In this document: piece after piece, positions 31,336 through 44,600 of the stretch
Layout: each line of letters begins with the position of its first letter
How positions within the stretch are numbered: position 1 is the stretch's first letter
NCBI GenBank assembly: GCA_963971425.1
Contig: OZ020523.1
Location: 18,581,105 to 18,645,104, forward strand
Direction of reading: 5' to 3'
DNA length: 64,000 nt
Source of the DNA: Bryoerythrophyllum caledonicum
Taxonomy: Eukaryota > Streptophyta > Bryopsida > Pottiales > Pottiaceae
Translations under genes and position numbers: made by a program
The notes under the pieces: model-generated
Database searches by the model: none
The model's input: only the letters and a program-made list of their open reading frames with translations
What the model was told of the DNA's origin: nothing

Positions 31336-34300
31336 TTGACTACATAACATTGTAGATTTACATTATAAAAGAATTCAAAATGTCACAAAATCTCAATCCA
31401 AATGGTAATTAAAATATTTAGTTTCCTTCTTCAGATGAAAAAATGAAGGAATAACAACTAATTTCTAACATTTATCTAGTACAGAAGAACTATTTCTGCA
31501 CCAAGTAGGAGGGAGAGAAAATTTTGGCTAACTTTTTTTCAATGAACTTTTTGTACCAAAGAAATTTTGTTTGGAAAAATTTCATATATGACTACAATAG
31601 GTACTTGTATAAAGAATCTTAAAGTCAATAGTGGTAAATAACATAGCTACCTAAACTACCTAATGAGCAGCAATTTTCACTATAGGCACTACAAATATTT
31701 TCAAAATACATTCCTACAAAGATCTTATTACTATCTTATTAAATTTACAACAAAAATTCAAAGACTTTCATTACAAATTTATATTTACATTAACATTACA
31801 TTATTTGAAGTACAAAAAAGCCATAAACAGAATTATTGTCCTTTAAAATCAAGTAACATACCATGTAAATCATGACATCCACTAACTTTAGACATGACAA
31901 TGTTGTACATTATCATGACTGCTTGGCCCCTAAATTATCATCTCATCATACAGTACATAGTGGATATTTATGAAATTCTTATTGCACTATAATATACAAT
32001 CTAATAGTGACTAGGTTTTGACCATATACTTTGTATGTAATAAATATGCATTAAAATTCTTATTGTACTTTAATATATGGTCTAATTGATTACCATGACA
32101 TTAAGTTTTGATGACATATTGTCGTACACTACAATGCCTACTCCATCCTTTAATCACGACCACATCATGTGAAAGAAACCCAATACGTAAGTCATATATT
32201 CAAGAGTGATACAAAGGCATCTGGTAAAAGGCAACGAAGCAAAATAATCAAATGCAAAAGGCGAGCGGCACATCTAAAGGGCCAAACAAAAAATTAGAGA
32301 GGCTAAAAAGACTAGAAGGTCATTAACCCTATAAGGCCTACTAGCTGACGAGGCCTAAGAGAATCTACAAGTATATTTGATCATGTTGACCATCATCTAC
32401 CGAAAGCTTACATTTCATCACAACCCCACTTCACAGAAATCTCTATAGTTTGTCCGTCAAACTTTGGTGCACATTCTCACCACATTTGTTTAAAGCCAAC
32501 AAATCCATGCAAGTTATCTCAATTTGTGGATCAGATTGCGATGAAGTGGCGGATCTAATATTCGCATTTTATTTCAGAAATGACCACACATGGGCCTGTC
32601 GTCCTTAAGGGTTAATGTCCACATCTTGTTGTACAACAGGGATATCTATTGAATCAATTTCAGGCTTTAACGTACTGTCTAACAATGACTTGGTTCTAGC
32701 AACAAGTTATCTCAATTTGTGGATCAGATTGCGATGAAGTGGCGGATCTAATATTCGCATTTTACTTCAGAAATGACCACACATGGGCCTGTCGTCCTTA
32801 AGGGTTAATGTCCACATCTTGTTGTACAACAGGGATATCTATTGAATCCATTTTAGGCTTTAACACACAGTCTAACAATGACTTGGTTTTGGCAACATAC
32901 TCATTGTACCTAATAGAGTTTTCGTGAAAGTGCTTCCCGGATGGGCAAGTCAGGAGGAATATGGTGCCATAGAGTATGAGATGTATAAACAGAAAAAAAA
33001 AAGCATGAGGAAATTTCTTATTGCCTTTTTCTGCACGAATGAAATGCTTTGCAATCAATGTTCTTGGGCCCTACCGCATGCAAGCTAAAGCTCCCCCATA
33101 GTACCCTAAGTTCTCACAGGGTTGACCAATAGTTCCCCCAAACCTTTCCCAAGGCAAGACACCATGTGCATGTGGTCTCGGTTTACTAACATAAGACCTT
33201 AAGATTCGGGGTACCTATCCAGTGTATTTTGGTGACTTTCACGAAAACTCAAATGGATATGCACTAGATTCTAACATTTAAGTGTTGTACCTCTTATCAC
33301 CAATGGTTTCTTATGGATCACTTTATTAACCCGTAGCCTGATTTTTTCGAAACCATCTCACTTTCGGAGATCTAGAAGTTTTTTTTTGGAATTTTTTTAG
33401 TCGAGTTTGGAGCATGCGGCCCTAAATTATCCTTGGAGACCCCCCTATGATCAAATAGGGCCCTCCTCCAACAAAAAAAATAGGGGCCGATTTTGTCCCT
33501 ACCCTCTCCCATCCTCTAAAGTGTGAGGCTTGGTGCAACGCTAGACCAGGGTCAATAATGTGATCCGTTTTGGATCAATAATAGCTGTACAATTTAATAG
33601 TGACTACATTTTTTCCCCTAGGTCCTTATACAATTTATTTATCATTATATTATGTACATTTTAATAAATATTGGATTCCAAATACTAACTATTGAACATT
33701 CCAAATACTAACATATTTTACTTTTCAATAAATACAAAACCATATCATTCATTAACTTCTGATTATTCTTAATCTATGTTGTCTTTTTACTATTATTCCA
33801 TATCACATTTAATTTAAAAATGGGCATGAAACATGCGGATGGAAAAAACACTTCCATCCTTACTTGCAACAAAAGAATCAACTTTAACCCTTTAAGGTCT
33901 AACGACAATATATGGGTCGTTTTGGCACAAGAACCTTGGTAGCAAGGGCTCTAGACCCACCTCGAAGGGAAATATACACCACGACTTAGAGGTGGAGCAT
34001 CTATTGAGACCATCTACACGACAACCGGTGCAAGCAAGAGCAAGTTACAATGATTTCCGTGAGGCGGAATCGTAGATTTTTGCCCCGAAATGTATCCAAC
34101 GCATAGATGCCATTTCGTGTGATCTAGAACGATCGTAGAATCTCTCCGGTCAGAATACCTCATCCGTCTTAAAAGGATTAACATGCATACACCCCAATGT
34201 CTCTAAGCATTCCCAAGGCAAAACATTTTAAAGATCCCCCTCCAATCCACTCCCCAAACCACTACCATTCATCCACCTCAGAAATTCAACACTGCAGAAA

Positions 34301-35113
34301 AGCTGCCTCGAAAAGCTCACAAATCCAAAAAGCTAAAAACGAAAAAGTAAAAAAAGCTAAAAAGCGACCAAGGGGCCCACCCCCCAAACAAGTGGAGAAC
34401 GCCCCTATCGGTTTTGGAGCCCCTCGCCGCATCGGTAGACCTCAATCCCACATTTTCCTAGATACATGTCATTGGGACCCCCTCCCTCATCCATCGGGGG
34501 GACCCACACCCCTCACCCCCGGAAAAGTACCCAACACCCCTAACGGCTCCAGATGCCCCCCCCTCAAATCTACACCCTGTCTAGATACCTCGTCCCAAAC
34601 GGATCTCAACCGGTTCCCAAAAGCTCATATGTTAGGGTGCCATTTGCCGCAAAGATGGCACTGCCAAGTACACAACCACACAACAGCAACAACCAAACCA
34701 AGACGCATTTTCCCACTTATCTCAGACCCCAACAGAAACATACACAGAGCGAGAGAGAACTCCTTCAAGTTGATAGTTTGTCTGTTCAAAAGTAGGGGGA
34801 AAAAGATGAGATGTTTCTTCACACTTTTAGGGTGAGAATGGGCGTTATTAGGGTTTTTTTTTGTTGTTGGTGGGGTGATTTGTGTTAGTCGTTTTTTTTA
34901 GTGATTGGAGGTTTTGAGGTTGCGAGGGAGTCGGGGATTGATTGCTTGAGTTGCGAGACGCCTTTGTTTGTTTTCTGGTGAGTGATGTGATTTTGGAGGT
35001 GAGGGATGATCGGCAGAGGTTGCGATTGATGGTGGAGAGAGGTGGTAGCGGGGACGAGAGGAGGAGGAGGAGGAGTGGGAGGCGGGGGGATTGGCCGGGC
35101 AGGATGAGTGGAT
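31336..35113. other. AT-rich intergenic region with a 193-bp tandem duplication; leader of the kinase gene at its end
   Basis: No supported gene. Two 193-bp copies lie at 32511-32703 and 32704-32896 (starting aagttatctcaatttgtgg). They are nearly identical, so the duplication is recent. An ORF at 34197-34835 is Pro/His/Ser-rich and has no family signal. The last few hundred bases are a T/G-rich likely leader for the kinase gene. Confidence 0.5.
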
Positions 35114-38100
35114 ATGACGATGGCATTCTGCACGCGGAGGACGTTCCTGGTGAACTGCGGCGCGGCGGGCCTGTACGTGGGGCTGGGGCGGCTCTCGGGC
35201 ACGCTGACGCTGGTGTCGGGGCTGGCGTCGTCGCCCATCTGGGCGCCGTCGGGGCTCATGGTAGCGCTGGTGCTCATCTGCGGGTATAAGGTGTGGCTCG
35301 GCGGGTTCGTGGGCAATGTGGTCATCAACTCGTGGTACTTCCATCGCCACGCCGCGCGCGACTTCGTGCCGTTTGTCGTGGTTGCGGGCCTGTTTTCGAG
35401 CGTGGAGGCCGTGGCGTGCGCCTGGCTGCTCAACCATCCCTTGAAATGGAAGGAAGGACGCCCCATCTTGCCTCCCCAGGTGCGATCAGCTTCTTCCATT
35501 CCATCTTGCCTTTGCAACCATTCTTGTGTGGGTTTTGCAACCAAAGAGTTTACTTGTACAGCCAGCCAGAGTTTTAACGAGACACTGCCTCCCTTTGATA
35601 CAATTATACTGCTCTTTCCTTACCCTAAATAGGTATTAGAAGAGCTTGGTGGTCTTTCAATTAGAATCCGTCAGTTCAGTCAGCTTGGTGGTCTTTAAAC
35701 TGCAGTTGAACTACCTTGATGAATTAATCCCCGGGTTTTCCTCCGTTGAGCCGATTTTTAGACTAATTGAGAGATACTTGGAGCTGATTGACGAGGGGTG
35801 TCTTATTCAAACTTCGGGTTACTCTGTAAGTAACTCTAATTGTTGGAACCGATCTGCAACCTTGATTTGCAAGCATGTGTGGAATCGATTTGCAAGTATG
35901 AAGCCACGCAAAGTTTCAATAAGATACTTTCCTCACTCTGGATAGTTTTGGATCAATAGAAGAGCTTGGTGGTCGTATCCTTCAATCAAGCATGGAAGAG
36001 CTTCAAGGTGGTCTGTAAACTCAAGTCCAAGTAGTTCTAGCCGTCTCAAACCAATGCACGAAATCAACCAAGAATGTTTTCCGCATCCCTCTCCCTCCCT
36101 TGAGCTGATTTCAGATCAATTGAGAATATATGCAAGAGCCGATCATAATTCGATTCAAACAACGAAAAAAGAGGGCCCATCTTTTTCAAACTCTCAAATA
36201 AATCCACCAGTAACGTCCATGTGTAGAATTTATTAGCAACCATTGTAGAATCGATTTGCAACCATCAATTTCTGGAATCAATTTGCAACCATTTGGAACC
36301 GATACGTGCTTATTTAGAGTTTTTTTCCTTTGCAGGAAAACAAGAAGGGAGCGCTCACCGTGGACACGCTGCACGACGCGATGTGGCTTTTCATCGTGGT
36401 GCCCTTGGTGAGCTTCCTGTGCGGCTCGTGCAACGCGTTCGCGCTGTGCGTCTTCAACCTGAGCGACTGGGACAAGCTCCTGATCGTGTGGCCGACCTGG
36501 GTGCTCGGCGACCTCTCCGCCATCCTGTGCGTTGCGCCGTGCATCCTGCACCTGTGGAACATCCTGCACCCGGAGATGCTCCCCATCTGGGGCAACTTCA
36601 GGGATGCCAGGGCGGAGGCGGCGCCGGAGAGGATGGTCCTGCGGAGCGGAGTCTCGCTCTTGCCCTGGAACAGCTCTGACGACAACAGTCCCATTCTGAA
36701 GCGGAAGCGAGCGGAGCGCGTGAGCTACGAGCCCGTCCCTGACGCGAACTTCATGGAGAGGGACGAGGATTACGACATGGAAAGCGTGCTGGAGAAGCAT
36801 CGGGCAAAGAGGGGCGTTCCGGTGAAAGAGAGGCTGGAGAAGATGAAGGATAGGTGGAATACGTGGGTGATTGAGCGGCGGCGGAAGTTTTGCGCTGGGG
36901 ATTCTCTTGCGATGGAGGATCGAAGCAACTCTGGGACCGAGGAGGCGCTTATCTCTGAACGCAGAAGCTCAGGCGGCACGTATGGGTACTGTTTTTTCAA
37001 CAGATTTATCATGTCATGTTGCTTTTTCTAGAACTCGGCTAACATCCTTCCAACAGCTCTGTCACATGTCATGTTGATTTTTCCAGAGCTCAGTTAACAT
37101 GGTTCAACAGTTATATCATGCTACATTGTTTTCTCCGAGAGCGCAGCTTATATTTTTATAAGATTCCTATCACATGTCATGTTGTCTTTCTGGAGCTCAT
37201 CGAACATTTTTTTGACACTTTTGTTTGTCATGTGGTTTTTCCAGAGCTCAGTTACCATCTTCTCAACAGATTTATCACATGTCTTGTTGTCTTTCCAGAA
37301 CTCATGATATTTTGTTTTGGCAGGTCTCAGTCTTTAGATCACCTTGGCACTCGTTTGTTCCGGACCGCTCCTCAGGTGTGCTCACCGCGGAGGTTCGTTC
37401 TGAAGCTGGCAGAGTGCATAGCTCTCTTTGTGGTGCTCATCGTGCTCTCATTGGTCATTTTCTTCAACATGGTACGTTCCCCTAACTTGGCCGTGTAGAG
37501 AGCCCTTTGGAAGCATGATATGTTGAGTATTTCAAGAATCACAGCCTGATTTTGGCAAGCGTAATACTGCCAAAACGATATAGATGTAGCCACTGTGCTC
37601 GAGTCAGCATCAGTAGGTTATTTTTATTTCCAGAGCATAAAGTTTGGCTCTATCGGTGTCATTGCAGGGTGTTCGTGACACGGATGCTGTTCAAAGACTC
37701 TCTTACTTAGTGTTTCCAGTCGTCATCTGGGCGTCCTTCCGGTTCAACAGGATTGGTGTCCCTCTCGCAGTCCTGGTGGTGGCCGTGATCGCCAGCGCAG
37801 GCACAGCTGATCACAAAGGGCCGCTATATCGCCAAAACGACAACCACTCTCTTTTGCAGGTAAGTGCTCTTTCCATGTGAATGTGAAAGTTTTTAATACA
37901 CGGTTTGATAGCCCATTTAGGCCTTGGCACATGCTTGCCTATAGGAGGTTTTAGTTTCCAAATAATACAGTACATATTTATGTTTAGAGAGGGCTTTTAA
38001 ACTGTCAATGTAGAGAATTGAACTCCATCCATGTGTTGGGGATGCACCAGGTGCAAATGTTTGTGTGCGTTTTGGCGGTGGTGGCCATCACTCTTGCTGC

Positions 38101-41100
38101 CATTGTACACGACCGGAAGGGCATGGAAAGCGAGCTCAATGAAATGAATAGCACCCTCGAGGATCAAGTAACTTCTCATGCTCTACTTGCAGTAGATTTC
38201 TGAAATCCTGATTTTTTGACTCTTCATGCTCTACTTGCAACAGAAGTCTGAATTCCTGATCTTTGAGTAGAAATTCGCGTTGATACTGATAACTGGTTGC
38301 ACAGGTGCGAGCTCGGACTTTGGAGTTGGAACGCGCCAACAGGTCATTGCAAGTCTCACAAGCGGCTGCCGAGGAAGCCAGTCGAGCTAAATCCGAATTC
38401 CTTGCAAACATGAGCCACGAAATAAGGTAATTCGTCTTGTTGCCACTGTTAAAGTCTAGAGCTTTCATGGATTTTTCACTAAATTAGCAATTTCTTGTCA
38501 CTTTGGCAGTTTCGGAGGCCCACTCTGAACACGAATATATAACGTATTTCAAGTCCCAAAACCTCATTAAAGTGCCAAAGCAATGAATATCTTCATTCTC
38601 ATGTTCAAACCACATGGGTTACTATGTTTTAACCGTGAGTTCGAGTGGGATTCAGGACTCCCATACATGGAATAATTGGGATGGCCTCTCTGGCCCTGGA
38701 GACGGAGCTGACAGATGAGCAGCGCGAGCATCTAGAGACGGTATCGCAATCTGCAGATTGTTTGCTTCACATCGTCAACGCCATTCTGGACCTGGCAAAG
38801 ATCGAAGCCGGTCGTGTGGAGCTTGAGCGCGTCGAGTTCAGCGTCTTCGACACCATGTCATCCACCATCAAAATGCTCCAGGTAAAGGGCGAGGCCATTT
38901 CCATCTCACTGGTTAAAAGTATAGTTATGTAGAAGTGCCATTGTAGTTGACTTAATTTTGGAGGTGTTTTGTAGCAGATTTATTTGTTTGCATCTATAAA
39001 GATGTTCCGTTTTTTACAGGTAAGAGCAAACCAGAAGCAGTTGAAGCTTTCATGGGACGTAGACACGAATATCGCAGAGCATCTGGTGGGCGATGCAGGC
39101 AGATTACAGCAGTGCCTTATCAACTTAGGTACTTCTACTGAACACATAATTCCTTAATTCCTCCGTGATTGACTTTAAATTTCATTGCCAGGCTTACATT
39201 TTGATCATTTGTGGCAGTTGGGAATGCGATCAAGTTCACTCAGGAAGGGTCCGTCTCGCTCACAGCAAAGCTTTACACCGGACCTCTTCCGATTGAGAGA
39301 ACTTCAAGTGCCACTTTGAAGAGGAAAAGCAGCCTCGGAAAGTCCGCTGTAATTGAGGAAAATCTTTCAACAGACGATGCTGGAGACACAAGCGAGATAT
39401 GTGTTGCCAATGGTGAGATGAACCGGTTTTCGCCTGGGAAGGGGCAGCCTCTGAAGGGCTCTTCAGAGGCTCCGAGCAAGGTAGAAAAGGAGGACAGGGT
39501 GAGCTTGCTGTTTGCAGTGCAAGATACGGGGATCGGGATCAGTAAGGAGAAGCAGAAGGAGGTGTTCAAGGCTTTCTCGCAAGCTGACAGCTCCACCACT
39601 CGTCTTTATGGCGGAACAGGCTTGGGTCTCAGCATTGTAGATCGGTAAGTCACATCCATAAGGCTCATGTGTCCATCTCATATAAAAATTTTCTGATTCT
39701 TTGGTAATGTGAATTTTATAGAGTTACTTGTAAATTTAGACAAAGTTCCAGTGTGATACCCCCTCTTTTGTTTTATTATGTAACTATACTCTTTCTTCAT
39801 TCTAAAGATCTGAAGATAAGCATGTTAAAAAATTTCTGTGAATTGACCTGAAGTTTCATCAAGATACCCCCTCTCTTTAGACTACTCTTTCCTCACTTTG
39901 ATTGTTTGAGATGTATGCTTACTATCTTTTGGTGACCTTTCAGACTGGTGCAAATGATGGGTGGCCGCATATGGCTAGAAAGTGAGCCCGGAAAAGGGAG
40001 CACCTTCTACTTCATTGCGCAGTTCGAATCTGTACATAGCCAAAGCACAAAGGACGATGATGGAGGATCGAGCCAAAAGCTTCGGAGCAGTGACGATGGG
40101 AGGGGCTTTGAATCAAGCCAAGAGACCACCCCGCAGAAGCAAAACGTCCAGGACATATATCGCCAAAACTCAGCAGCATCTGGGAGCTCCGACTCTTCCA
40201 GGAAACCTGATGCCTTTCCTTTTAAGAAGATGGGCCAGTATCCACCCAGCAACCTCAGGCAAAAAGGGAGGTGCAGCAGCGTTGCAGTGGGTGCGCTTTC
40301 ATCAATGACAACGCAAACCGAGGTACCCCTGCCCACCAAGTCGTCGAGTTTTCCGAAGAAGTTCGAGTGGAACCCGAATGACCAGCCGGATGCAAGCTTC
40401 GAAGCGTCGCTCCGAGGCATGCGCATCCTGCTGGCGGAGGACAATCTGGTGAACCAGAAGGTGGCGTGCCAGCAGCTCAAGAAGTTCGGGACGGAAGTGG
40501 ACGTCGTGTGCGACGGCCAGCAGTGCTTGGATGCCTTGGAAGGCCGCCGGGACGAGTATGATCTCATATTGATGGACGTGCAGGTCTGTGTCCATATCTG
40601 TCAACCCCGAAGTGCTCATTTCCTTCATATTTTAATGTTCATTGAAGTATCTCCAGATGAAAGAAGAAGTTTCCTTCATGCACTCAAAGTATCTCACTAT
40701 CGTAGAATGAACCCTTTTTTTGATTGGTTTACAACTCCCTTTCCAGAAGTTTTGAATGATTCATATGGACTATGATAGGGGACACTTTTGTCTCCAATAG
40801 AAACCTCACTTCAAATCTTTCTAGATAAAAGAAAACCTTTCTAATCTACCACATGGTATAGAACAAACTTCCCACTTTCGATTAATCTACAATTTAACCC
40901 CTTCGTAGTGATCTGTTTGAGATGCAATGAGTTATAGTGTCCTTGTGAGGTTATAGTTGCCCCTTTCTAGAGCTCTGATGTTGTGGTTTTTGTTATAGAT
41001 GCCTGTGCTTGATGGATTACAAGCAACCAGGAAAATCAGGGAAAGCGAAAAGAAGCACAATTACCCCCACAAGCCCATCATAGGTCTTACTGCACACGCC

Positions 41101-41286
41101 ATTCAGGGCTACAAAGACAAGTGCTTAAGTGCTGGCATGGACGCATACGCATGCAAGCCCTTTCAGGCCCGGGAGCTTATCCAAGTCATCCAAGCCGTCT
41201 GCAAAACCTGGTCTGTAAGACCCTCATCAAAAGGCCAAATTACTGTGGCAGAGAAACTGGATGACACTTCAGGAGACCACACTTGA
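35114..41286 (+). CDS. MASE1-type hybrid histidine kinase with receiver domain
   Basis: Eleven exons with GT-AG borders: 35114-35479, 36336-36985, 37324-37471, 37668-37859, 38051-38167, 38305-38426, 38656-38881, 39020-39128, 39218-39644, 39944-40583, 40999-41286 (1094 aa). Residues ~1-480 are a multi-pass membrane sensor of MASE1 type ([27 protein letters not shown]), with a charged cytosolic loop in exon 2. A coiled coil leads to the dimerisation/phosphoacceptor box NMSHEIRTPIHG (His near 529). The ATPase domain has N box LINLVGNAIKF, G1 DTGIGIS, F box and G2 GTGLGLSIV. The receiver (about 944-1060) has phosphoacceptor Asp in LILMDVQMPVLDG and Lys in ACKPF. All catalytic residues are present, so a His-to-Asp phosphorelay at a membrane is likely; the ligand is unknown. 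The MASE1 sensor is a bacterial-type domain, unlike the CHASE or ethylene sensors of seed-plant kinases. Start: first in-frame ATG (35114), or 35120. Confidence 0.85.
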
Positions 41287-42826
41287 AAAACGAATTTCAG
41301 GCGGATATGGCACTTTTCTAGTGAATTTGTCTAGACATAAGTAGGTGTACATTGTCTGGTATTAGTTTTTGAAACCTTTGTTGAAGGAGACCTACCTATG
41401 GAGTCTAGACAACATCTGCAAGACCATAGTGTTCAACCAGACATGGTCGTTGCTATAAAAACCAGACATGGTTGAAATTTTGGAGGACTCTCTAAGTGGC
41501 ATTTATCTAGAAGGCGTTTTCTACAACAACGTGGGGTTAGTTGCTTCTAACTTTATAAGGTACGTTCTCTAAGACTTTTACTACATGTTTATTCTGAAAA
41601 AGAGGTTGCTTTGGGAGAGAGATCAGTATTGTGGTTGTGGAGCCCCCTTTTTTTTATGTTTGAAAATTTCCTTTGTCTAATATTATCTCTTATGTAGGTG
41701 ATTCGGTGGTTTTCAGGTGGCTCTATGATTGTACTCTGGCTCTGCTCCTGATGAGTAGTAGAGGATGGGAGACGAAGTTCAAAGGAAGAGAGTTAAAAGT
41801 GGTTGATGTTCCGAATTTAGATTACGCGATGGTTAGTCACATGGAGTCAATTGATCAATTTGCTAGTGCTGGCAAACTCTTTGCTTGCCTCAGGACCTCT
41901 TGAAGCTCCTAGAACACTCTATCACAATTGGCAACTTGTACAACAATGTGCACTAGGATTCTCTTTTTTCCTGCCTTGTGGTGCAGAACATTTCGCATCA
42001 GTGACGAAGGTCAATAGAGTAGGTTGGCTTGACACTCATATTGGTCAATCGAATTACATGGCATGTGATTATCAACAATGATTTTGCCTGGTTACTTTTA
42101 AAAAAAAATCACCAAGGAAAGTGAGATATATTGTGAAGTATCGTTGTGAGGAGTTCTTTTGATCTAGTTAGTTATAAAATGTAACTCGAACTACTCTAGT
42201 CCACACCATACGCTGTGTTTGGTGTAGCACATGTCCAGTCACAACCAGGAGCCCAAAAAACACTTTCCACACTTACCGACTTCAGAAAATTCTATAAATT
42301 AAAGTAATGAACCCATTCCAACGTCCCTGGTCGGTGGAGCAGACAGCTTCGTCACAGATGCCGTGGGTGACCACCGCCTCGTCAAAGCGCCACTCAACCT
42401 TCCCGCACCTCGCCCAGTGGCAGACGCACACCACGTCACCGGCCACGTTACCGCGTCTACTTGGCTGCTGCCTCAAATATCACCTCTGCCATTTGGCAAT
42501 CCACACCATTCACCGTCCCCAAACCAATACCAAGTCTACCCCTGGAGTACATTCCGATCCCCAGAATCTACAACTCTCGTAGACTGCAGAAGCCGTCACG
42601 GGTTTAGGCCCCCAGAGGAGCCTCATATATTGCCAAGATCCGAACGAAAACTCATAATCATAGTTGATCACTTCCGAGTTTATTCGCTTCCACACAAGTC
42701 ATAGACAAGTTCCAGACGTGGTTTTCGTTAGAGCTTCTATACAAGTTTTCGACGAGTTTTTGGTGAGCGTGTGGAGTGTTTTTGTGAGAACTTGTAGCTA
42801 AGTCTTCCGAGGAGGATTGTGCAGCC
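41287..42826. other. Intergenic region, no recognised gene
   Basis: This holds the kinase 3' region and the upstream region of the CYSTM-like gene. A 76-codon ORF (41673-41903) lacks family signals and is preceded by a poly-T stretch. The last ~500 bases are more GC-rich and include 'tctataaatta' at 42290, a possible TATA element far upstream of the next ATG. Confidence 0.4.
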
Positions 42827-43249
42827 ATGTTCAGCCGGAAGCCCAACCAGCAGACAGTGGGAGAGCAAGGCACCTCGCCGTACACGAACGTCCCCGCCGG
42901 CGCAGGAATCAATGGAGGCACGGCCAACTTCCCTGCCAGCCAGAAGGCGTCGAGCCAGAAGGTGGGCTACGGCTACGACAAGAGCGACGTGAACGCGCCG
43001 GGGAGCTACTACCCGGCCGGCCAGAAGGCCGGTCACGCGGCCCCGGGGAGCTACAAGTCTGGCTACGGCGACAGCAACGTGGTGCACCCGCATGTGCAGG
43101 GCAACGGGTACGACGGCGGCTACGTGCATCAGACGCCGGTCAGCTACGGCCCGAATGGGACGCCTGTGGTGGTGAAGAAGAAGAGCAACCGCTTGCGGAA
43201 CTGGGTCGTCGGAACTCTGGCTGTGTGTTGCTGCTGCGTTGCCTTGTAG
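42827..43249 (+). CDS. CYSTM-like small Gly/Tyr-rich tail-anchored protein
   Basis: This is a single-exon 140-aa protein. The body is low complexity and rich in Gly, Tyr, Pro, Ser and Lys, with repeated GYG/GSY motifs (VGYGYD, GSYYPAG, KSGYGDS, NGYDGGY). The C-terminus is a basic KKKSNRLRNW followed by a short hydrophobic Cys-rich end VVGTLAVCCCCVAL. That layout matches plant CYSTM-type modules: a disordered N-terminus and a C-terminal Cys-rich membrane segment linked to stress responses and membrane association. The Cys run is a possible palmitoylation site. Codon use is GC-rich, like that of the kinase and germin genes, supporting a real gene. The ATG at 42827 is the first in frame. Confidence 0.65.
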   Translation: MFSRKPNQQTVGEQGTSPYTNVPAGAGINGGTANFPASQKASSQKVGYGYDKSDVNAPGSYYPAGQKAGHAAPGSYKSGYGDSNVVHPHVQGNGYDGGYVHQTPVSYGPNGTPVVVKKKSNRLRNWVVGTLAVCCCCVAL

Positions 43250-43896
43250 GTTGTCCCGGTTTGTGACATACTTGCAGATTATGCTCTATAGATGGTTGTA
43301 AAGTATTCCAGGTAGATTCAGTTGGTAACTTCTAGGGTACATATCATACCAGGCAATTTTTCTTGAGGTTTAGATTATAAACAACATTAAATTCAATGTT
43401 TTTCTCGAGTGTTTGTTTGCCTGTTGCTGTTCTCTGATGGTGTTGCAGCTGGATGGGTTTGTTGTTTGTTGGGTAGTTGGAAAGGGGATTGGGATGCTTG
43501 CAGAACTGGTGAAGGTTTGTACTTTTGGTTTGTATGAAGGAGAAACTTGCTTGAACTCGCTTCTCTGCTTGGAAATCTTCGTCCATCCTTCCACGCTCCT
43601 CACCATGAAACACTTCTGTAGTTCACAGATTGCTCAGCAGCAGTTAAGTTGCAACACCTACCAAGAAAAGTTCTCCGTGTCATCAATATACTTGAAAAAG
43701 AGAAGCTCCAGATGTGTCGACCACAAAAACCTATGATATCCTAAACCTGTTTATCAGCTTCAGACACTACGTACCTACAGGTGCGCCAACTCCAGGACAA
43801 CTCTACGAAATATATAAAACGTTTAGAACTGACGATATGAACGTTGATTGAGAAGGAGAGTCCACAGTTCGAGATCATGAGGATATCAGTACAGTT
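43250..43896. promoter_or_regulatory. Intergenic; possible TATA box at 43809-43819
   Basis: No gene is seen. The string atatataaaa at 43809-43819 lies about 80 bases before the ATG at 43897 and could serve that frame. Confidence 0.3.
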
Positions 43897-44346
43897 ATGC
43901 TTCCGCATCCAATGTGGAGAACTGTCGCCCTTGTACGCGGTGCTCGTGCTCCATTGGGCCTAATGCTCGCCTTTGGGTCTCTTCAGATCTGGGTAGATTC
44001 TCCGCCCTTGCGCTCTTGCCATCCGCAACTCATCCGCATCTTCGAAGCAATTAATTCTCAACACTCAGCACCAGAGCTTCTTCCTTCCGAAAAATTACAA
44101 CGCTCTGCCATAAATATCACCACCGAAAACCATGTCAAGGAAAGATTCACGGCAAGGTTTACTGTCCGCTCAAATGCAGAGAGCAAGCGCTTAACTGATT
44201 CTCTCATTCTAACCATAGAATCCGCGCAGTCTCGAGAATTGCACTCTGCTCTACTCGAGGCGAGAACCTGGCAGGTCAACGCCTGGCGCCATTCCCCAAC
44301 TCAGAATTTCTCATCTCAGAAAGTCCTGCCCCATTCCACCGGCTAA
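43897..44346 (+). CDS. Hypothetical ORF; candidate first exon of the downstream PDE/cyclase gene
   Basis: This 149-codon frame has no recognised domain. It is moderately hydrophobic at the start, then helical and charged. A CAG|gtcaac donor at 44274 would end an exon in phase 0, which fits the first recognised exon of the CAPE-type gene at 45711, also phase 0. If so, the reading is 126 residues (43897-44274) joined across a 1.4-kb intron. The link is untested, and the frame could equally be an unrelated short gene or spurious. Confidence 0.25.
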   Translation: MLPHPMWRTVALVRGARAPLGLMLAFGSLQIWVDSPPLRSCHPQLIRIFEAINSQHSAPELLPSEKLQRSAINITTENHVKERFTARFTVRSNAESKRLTDSLILTIESAQSRELHSALLEARTWQVNAWRHSPTQNFSSQKVLPHSTG

Positions 44347-44472
44347 AATGCAAACTGTACACAAACGACGACTCCTCACATATTCTATCCACAACCCGCA
44401 CTGAACCATCTCAAGATTCCAACAATTGCTACTGAATCTACTCGCGACACTTCCAATTATTCTTCCCGCTGT

Positions 44473-44600
44473 ACTGCGTTCACTGTGCTCCGGCGCTTGA
44501 AGGAGCTCACCTGCAGCGCTTGTTTCGGCGCTACGTTCACTGCGCTGCGGCTCTTGAAGGAGCTCACCTGCAGCGCTTGTTTCGGCGCTGCGTTCACTGC
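44473..44600 (+). repeat. 57-bp tandem repeat (about 2.2 copies)
   Basis: The unit gcgttcactg...cttgaaggagctcacctgcagcgcttgtttcggcgct is present twice plus a partial third copy. It lies upstream of the CAPE-type gene, possibly in its first intron. Confidence 0.8.

Noticed and set aside
34885..35544. Minus-strand Pro/His-rich ORFs over the start of the kinase gene
   Set aside because: They mirror the GC-rich first exon of the MASE1 kinase, which has clear domain and splice support.
41673..41903. Small gene downstream of the kinase
   Set aside because: No recognised domain, unclear start and no splice or promoter support; likely part of the 3' region or a repeat fragment.
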